This document shows, one piece after another, positions 6,237 to 9,402 of a DNA stretch of 9,402 nt. Every line of letters begins with the position of its first letter. Position 1 is the first letter of the stretch. This DNA is from Verrucomicrobiota bacterium (GTDB lineage: Bacteria > Verrucomicrobiota > Verrucomicrobiia > Limisphaerales > AV2). The DNA lies in assembly GCA_003219675.1 (NCBI GenBank), contig QHPW01000092.1, forward strand, positions 10,659 through 20,060, read 5' to 3'. A program made the position numbers and the translations under genes. The notes below the pieces were generated by a model. That model searched no databases. It saw only the letters and a program-made list of their open reading frames with translations, and was not told where the DNA came from.

Positions 6237-7058
6237 GTGTCCGAGAGAACCGACACTTTGGGCATCATCGCAGGCAATCGCTCGCTGCCACTGCTTTTTG
6301 CCAAACAGGCGCGCGGCCTGGGCGTCAAACGGCTCGTCGCCGTGGCGTTCGATGGGGAAACGAATCCCGAACTGGCGAAATTTGTCGATGATATCATCTG
6401 GTTGAAAGTCGGCCAGCTTTCAAAAATGATCTCGGCATTCACGGAACGCGGCGTCAAACAGTGTGTCATGGCAGGACAGATTGCGCCGAAGAATCTCTTC
6501 GACCTGCGGCCAGACCTCCGCGCCATGGCAATGATGCTCAAGCTGAAAGAGAAGAACGCGCACACGATTTTTGGAGCCATTGCCGGCGAGTTAAAAAAAG
6601 ACGGTGTCGAGCTGATCGAAGCCACACCGTGGTTGCAACCGCTGATGCCCGGCGCCGGCTTTCACATCGGCCCGAAATTGTCCGAGGACCAACGAGCCGA
6701 CGTGGAATTGGGTCTGCGCATTGCGAAGGAAGTTTCCCGGCTGGAGATCGGCCAGATGATCGTTGTGAAGAACGGCACGGTGCTCGCCGTGGAAGGGCTT
6801 GAGGGCACCGACAAATGCCTGGCGCGCGGCGGCGAGCTGGCAGGCAAAGGCGGCGGCGCGGTGGCGGTGAAGGTCTCGAAGGAAAAACACGACCTGCGTT
6901 TCGATATTCCATGCATCGGTGCCCAAACGCTGGCAGTCTGCGCCGCCTCGGGCGTCTCGGTCCTCGCGCTGGAGGCCGGGAAAACCCTGCTGTTGGAGGA
7001 GGACGAAGTGAAACAACTTGCCTCGAAACATAGAATTGCGCTCACGGCGTTCCCCTGA
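6237..7058 (+). CDS. lpxI: UDP-2,3-diacylglucosamine diphosphatase LpxI (DUF1009)
   Basis: LpxI hydrolyses UDP-2,3-diacylglucosamine to 2,3-diacylglucosamine 1-phosphate (lipid X) and UMP. This is the fourth step of lipid A synthesis, done by LpxH in E. coli. Residues 8-130 form the N-terminal domain, beginning LGIIAGNRSLPLLFAKQAR and containing VKQCVMAGQIAPKNLFDLRP. The C-terminal catalytic domain has PGAGFHIGPKLSEDQ, VLAVEGLEGTD (182-192; D192 matches the conserved catalytic Asp) and HDLRFDIPCIGAQTL (218-232). With 273 residues the length is normal for the family. The start is uncertain: GTG 6237 is used because it opens just before the first strand. GTG 6228 or TTG 6231 would add two or three residues, and the frame is open to 6081 but overlaps the opposing gene. 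No ribosome binding site is evident. Other lipid A genes are not adjacent. The gene downstream is in the same direction 44 bases on. Confidence 0.92.
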   Translation: MSERTDTLGIIAGNRSLPLLFAKQARGLGVKRLVAVAFDGETNPELAKFVDDIIWLKVGQLSKMISAFTERGVKQCVMAGQIAPKNLFDLRPDLRAMAMMLKLKEKNAHTIFGAIAGELKKDGVELIEATPWLQPLMPGAGFHIGPKLSEDQRADVELGLRIAKEVSRLEIGQMIVVKNGTVLAVEGLEGTDKCLARGGELAGKGGGAVAVKVSKEKHDLRFDIPCIGAQTLAVCAASGVSVLALEAGKTLLLEEDEVKQLASKHRIALTAFP

Positions 7059-7086
7059 ACGGACAGGAACACTCTCGAATCACTCA

Positions 7087-7100
7087 CTGCGTTTACGCAG
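7087..7100 (+). other. Small hairpin just before the start of the hypothetical gene
   Basis: CTGCG (7087-7091) pairs with CGCAG (7096-7100) around a TTTA loop, ending two bases before ATG 7103. It occupies the place where a ribosome binding site would be, so it could reduce initiation. It is short and could be chance. Confidence 0.3.
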
Positions 7101-7102
7101 CC

Positions 7103-7603
7103 ATGCTTACAGCCCACGAATTGATCGGTTTCATGTCTCCAACGCTGTCCGCGGAGATTCTGGAATACGCCTTCGCCTCGGACAAAGAGCTTTATAAGGC
7201 AACGCTCGCGGCCGTGGCGCAGGTGCGCAAGGTGCGCCCGGTCTACCTTCAACGCCAGCCGCGCGTCGAGCGGCACACCACGATGCTGACGACGCTTGCG
7301 CGTCCTTCAATGGAACCGGCCGCCGGCGGGTTGCTGCGCGGCTGGCTGCTGAAGAAGCATACCACGTTGTTGAAGGACTTTCTGGATGCGCTCGGCGTTC
7401 CCCACAAAGACGGCGTTGTGGACGATCTGCCCGAAACGATGGATGACGCCAGGCTCGGTTCTGCCGTGGAGGCGGTACTGGCGAAACATCCGTCGGAAGT
7501 GGTGGTTGTTTATCTGCACGCCTTCTACGAAATGAACGAAGCGCGCTGGCCGAAACTGAAAGCGCTGTTGGAAACGGATCCGCGTTTGCAGTTGGGGAGT
7601 TAG
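7103..7603 (+). CDS. Hypothetical protein downstream of lpxI
   Basis: I do not recognise a named family in this 166-residue protein, although its sequence looks like that of a conserved, folded protein. It has no signal peptide or membrane segment and is predicted by eye to be mostly helical. Notable stretches are ELIGFMSPTLSAEILEYAF (residues 6-24), an Arg-rich middle (QVRKVRPVYLQRQPRVERHT), LLRGWLLKKHTTLLKDFLDA, and a C-terminal VVVVYLHAFYEMNEARWPKL. The pattern of acidic helices around a basic centre could suit binding to protein or nucleic acid, but this is only a guess. It follows lpxI by 44 bases in the same direction, so co-transcription is likely. Its TAG overlaps the stop codon of the opposing hybrid kinase by four bases. 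ATG 7103 is the first start after lpxI and gives a protein that begins in an orderly helix. Confidence 0.75.
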   Translation: MLTAHELIGFMSPTLSAEILEYAFASDKELYKATLAAVAQVRKVRPVYLQRQPRVERHTTMLTTLARPSMEPAAGGLLRGWLLKKHTTLLKDFLDALGVPHKDGVVDDLPETMDDARLGSAVEAVLAKHPSEVVVVYLHAFYEMNEARWPKLKALLETDPRLQLGS

Positions 7604-9273
7604 CCGTCCAGACATTGGCGCACGGTTTGAATCAGCTTCTTCGGGGTGTATGGCTTTTGCAGGAACGCGGCTGTTCCCCGGGAGATAAAAGCCGTCCCCT
7701 CGGGGTCATCATCGTAACCACTGGAGTAAATGACCTTCAAACCCGGCTCCTCTGCCATCAACCGCCTGGCCAGCTCGCGCCCGGTCAGACCGTCGGGCAT
7801 GATCATGTCCGTCAGCAACAGATCGATTTCTGTCCCGTGCTCTTTCCAAACCAACAAGGCGGCGGAACCCGAGGCTGCTTCCAAAACGCGATACCCATGA
7901 CGTTGCAAAATTATTTTCAACAGGCCGCGTACGGCTTCTTCGTCTTCCACCAACAAGACAGTCTCTGTGCCCTCGCGCGCTTTCGACTCGATGACCTTGG
8001 CCTGACGCTCCGGGGCCGGTTGGGAACTGACGGGAATAAAAATTTTGAAACTGGCCCCCAGCCCCACCTCACTGGCGACTTCGATCCAGCCCAGGTGTTG
8101 TTTTACGATGCCAAACACCGTCGCCAATCCGAGGCCGGTCCCTTTGCCAACGCCTTTGGTCGTGAAGAACGGTTCGAAAATGCGCGCCCGGACCTCCGGC
8201 GTCATGCCGCAACCGGTATCGCGCACGCTCAGGCAAACGAAATCACCCGCTCGCGCTTCGGGCTGGCCTGGCGTGGGGCTGGATTCGATCACGACTGCGT
8301 CCGTGCTGATCAGCAGTTGGCCGCCCTTGGGCATGGCGTCGCGGGCGTTGACCACCAGATTCATCAGCAGCTGCTCCATCATGGAGGTGTCGGCCTGGAC
8401 GCACGGCAGTTTTGGGGAAAATTTACACTCCAGCTTTATGTCTTCGCCGATGAGACGGGCAAGCATTTTGGCCATATCGCCGATCACGTTATTCAAGTTG
8501 AGCGAACTGATTTGCATGTCTCTTTTGCGACTGAAGGTCAGCAGTTGCTTGGTCAGATTGGCGGCCCGCTCGCCGGCCAGATGAACCTGCTCGATTTGTT
8601 CCCTGGCCTCCGCGCCCAGCTCTTCGGTGTCCCTTAACAAGTTGGCAAAACCCAGGATTACGGCCAGGAGATTGTTGAAATCGTGCGCCACGCCTCCGGC
8701 GAGCTGGCCGAAGGCCTCCATCTTCTGCGACTGGCGAAACTGGGCTTCCAATTGTTTGCGTCCAGCAATTTCGGCCTGCAGTTCCGCGGTGCGTGCGCCG
8801 ACGATTTTCTCCAGATCATTCAGCTTGTTTTTGGATTCCTGCAACAAGCGCCACTTCTCCGTCAGCGCCTGTCCCACGGTCGCCAGCATCTCGTGCCACG
8901 AGTAATCCGAATACGCCGAGCAAATCACTACTTGCAAATCGGGGTCCGCTTCCCAGATTTTCGCCACCGTCTCGATCCCATCCCATCCCGGGGGCATGCG
9001 CACGTCGATAAACGCCGTCGCATAGGGCCTGCCTGCGGCCAGCGCCTGCCGCACCCTTTCAAGACCCTCTTGACCTTGAAAGGCGAAGTCCAGATCGAAC
9101 CGGATCGGGGCCGGAACCGCTGTCGCTTTGCCAAACAAGACCGTCTCAAAACACTCCAGACTGTTGCCTGCCGAATCGGGCGGACAAAGAATCTTGCGGA
9201 AATCGTCGTGGATCGCGCGGTTGTCGTCGATCACCAGGATCCGCCGGTTTTTCCGACACGTCGTCTCGCTCAC
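7600..9273 (-). CDS. Hybrid histidine kinase (REC-coiled coil-HisKA-HATPase-REC), first receiver shortened
   Basis: This is a 557-residue soluble protein. Residues 10-134 form a receiver: I15/D16/D17, D90 in FIDVRMPPGWDG, and S119 in ICSAYSDYSW. It stops at TVG (132-134) and jumps straight to QALTEKWRLLQESK. The usual strand and helix with the conserved Lys (an LKKPF-like motif) are missing, about 20 residues by my memory of relatives. A coiled coil (about 136-185) leads to HisKA with H197 in GGVAHDFNNLL. The ATPase domain has N309 in NLVVNARDAM, DTGCGM (352-357), FEPFFTTK and GTGLGLA. A full C-terminal receiver (438-556) has E443/D444/E445, D489 in LLTDMIMPDG, S517/S518 in YSSGY and K540 in FLQKPY. 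Kinase and last receiver look active, so phosphate can pass from H197 to D489. Start: GTG 9273 with AAGGAG 7 bases upstream, and a 4-base overlap with the preceding gene. Confidence 0.93.
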   Translation of the reverse strand: MSETTCRKNRRILVIDDNRAIHDDFRKILCPPDSAGNSLECFETVLFGKATAVPAPIRFDLDFAFQGQEGLERVRQALAAGRPYATAFIDVRMPPGWDGIETVAKIWEADPDLQVVICSAYSDYSWHEMLATVGQALTEKWRLLQESKNKLNDLEKIVGARTAELQAEIAGRKQLEAQFRQSQKMEAFGQLAGGVAHDFNNLLAVILGFANLLRDTEELGAEAREQIEQVHLAGERAANLTKQLLTFSRKRDMQISSLNLNNVIGDMAKMLARLIGEDIKLECKFSPKLPCVQADTSMMEQLLMNLVVNARDAMPKGGQLLISTDAVVIESSPTPGQPEARAGDFVCLSVRDTGCGMTPEVRARIFEPFFTTKGVGKGTGLGLATVFGIVKQHLGWIEVASEVGLGASFKIFIPVSSQPAPERQAKVIESKAREGTETVLLVEDEEAVRGLLKIILQRHGYRVLEAASGSAALLVWKEHGTEIDLLLTDMIMPDGLTGRELARRLMAEEPGLKVIYSSGYDDDPEGTAFISRGTAAFLQKPYTPKKLIQTVRQCLDG

Positions 9274-9402
9274 GACAAGGCTCCTTCAAGTTGTTCCACG
9301 GCTTTCGGGCAGAGCACCGCCGGGAGCCGTGGTGGCTCAAATAATCGCGCCGCGGATCGTTCCAGCGCGGAGATCAGCTTTTTTTCGTCAATCGGCTTGG
9401 AG
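9270..9402 (-). CDS. C-terminal end of a receiver-domain protein (partial)
   Basis: Only the last 43 codons and the stop are in the window; the frame enters from the right edge. It begins SKPIDEKKLISALERSA, the typical end of a receiver domain: the conserved Lys-Pro after the last strand, followed by helix 5. A short tail rich in Pro and Ala follows, ending EQLEGALS. The protein is therefore a response regulator or a hybrid kinase ending in a receiver; the rest cannot be judged. Its TGA (9272-9270) overlaps the GTG start of the hybrid kinase gene in a GTGA arrangement, which predicts translational coupling and a shared signalling pathway. Confidence 0.75.
   Translation of the reverse strand, partial: SKPIDEKKLISALERSAARLFEPPRLPAVLCPKAVEQLEGALS
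9281..9286 (-). promoter_or_regulatory. Ribosome binding site of the hybrid kinase gene
   Basis: AAGGAG on the minus strand lies 7 bases before the GTG at 9273, inside the end of the preceding coding region. It is the best Shine-Dalgarno match in the window and fixes the GTG as the start. Confidence 0.75.

Noticed and set aside
7615..8637. 340-codon open frame on the plus strand opposite the hybrid kinase
   Set aside because: The minus strand here encodes an unmistakable HisKA-HATPase-receiver protein; the plus frame has no recognisable domain and is a by-product of its codon bias.

Overview
The window looks like chromosomal DNA of a GC-rich Gram-negative bacterium, most likely a member of the Verrucomicrobiota (Pedosphaera/Limisphaerales-like). 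This is inference. It rests on an LpxI-type lipid A enzyme (so an outer membrane with lipopolysaccharide), a DUF5069 protein, a secreted tandem-NIPSNAP protein, and a style of modular receiver/kinase proteins that I associate with that phylum. No rRNA, tRNA, insertion sequence, phage gene or CRISPR array was seen. No stretch longer than 300 bases lacks a gene.

Layout. (1) Bases 1-3298, plus strand: a signalling block. It holds the 3' end of a large multi-receiver protein broken by a deletion/frameshift near 556-566, then a complete receiver-histidine kinase (1185-2312), then a receiver-PAS protein with no kinase domain (2459-3298). (2) Bases 3323-7603: unrelated single genes. These are a DUF5069 protein (minus), a flavin disulfide oxidoreductase of the dihydrolipoyl dehydrogenase type (plus), a secreted tandem-NIPSNAP protein (minus), lpxI (plus) and a conserved-looking hypothetical gene (plus). 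A 34-base hairpin at 5339-5372 lies between the convergent oxidoreductase and NIPSNAP genes and may terminate both. (3) Bases 7600-9402, minus strand: a second signalling block. The tail of another receiver protein is coupled by a GTGA stop/start overlap to a receiver-kinase-receiver protein.

How the parts fit. The two signalling blocks point towards each other and enclose about 4.3 kb of metabolic and envelope genes. Together they supply at least two complete histidine kinase cores, several receivers and one PAS sensor, but no DNA-binding output domain, so they look like parts of a phosphorelay. Compared with the family layout as I remember it, three domains carry changes of about 20 codons: a frame-breaking deletion in the middle receiver of the first gene, an extra segment in the PAS domain, and an in-frame deletion removing the Lys-bearing end of the first receiver in the last kinase. 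Whether these are real or assembly errors is the main open question.

I see no convincing undescribed defence, mobile or biosynthetic system here. The points of interest are the damaged or remodelled signalling proteins, an 8-bp tandem repeat and AT-rich palindrome in one divergent promoter region, and an uncharacterised gene downstream of lpxI.
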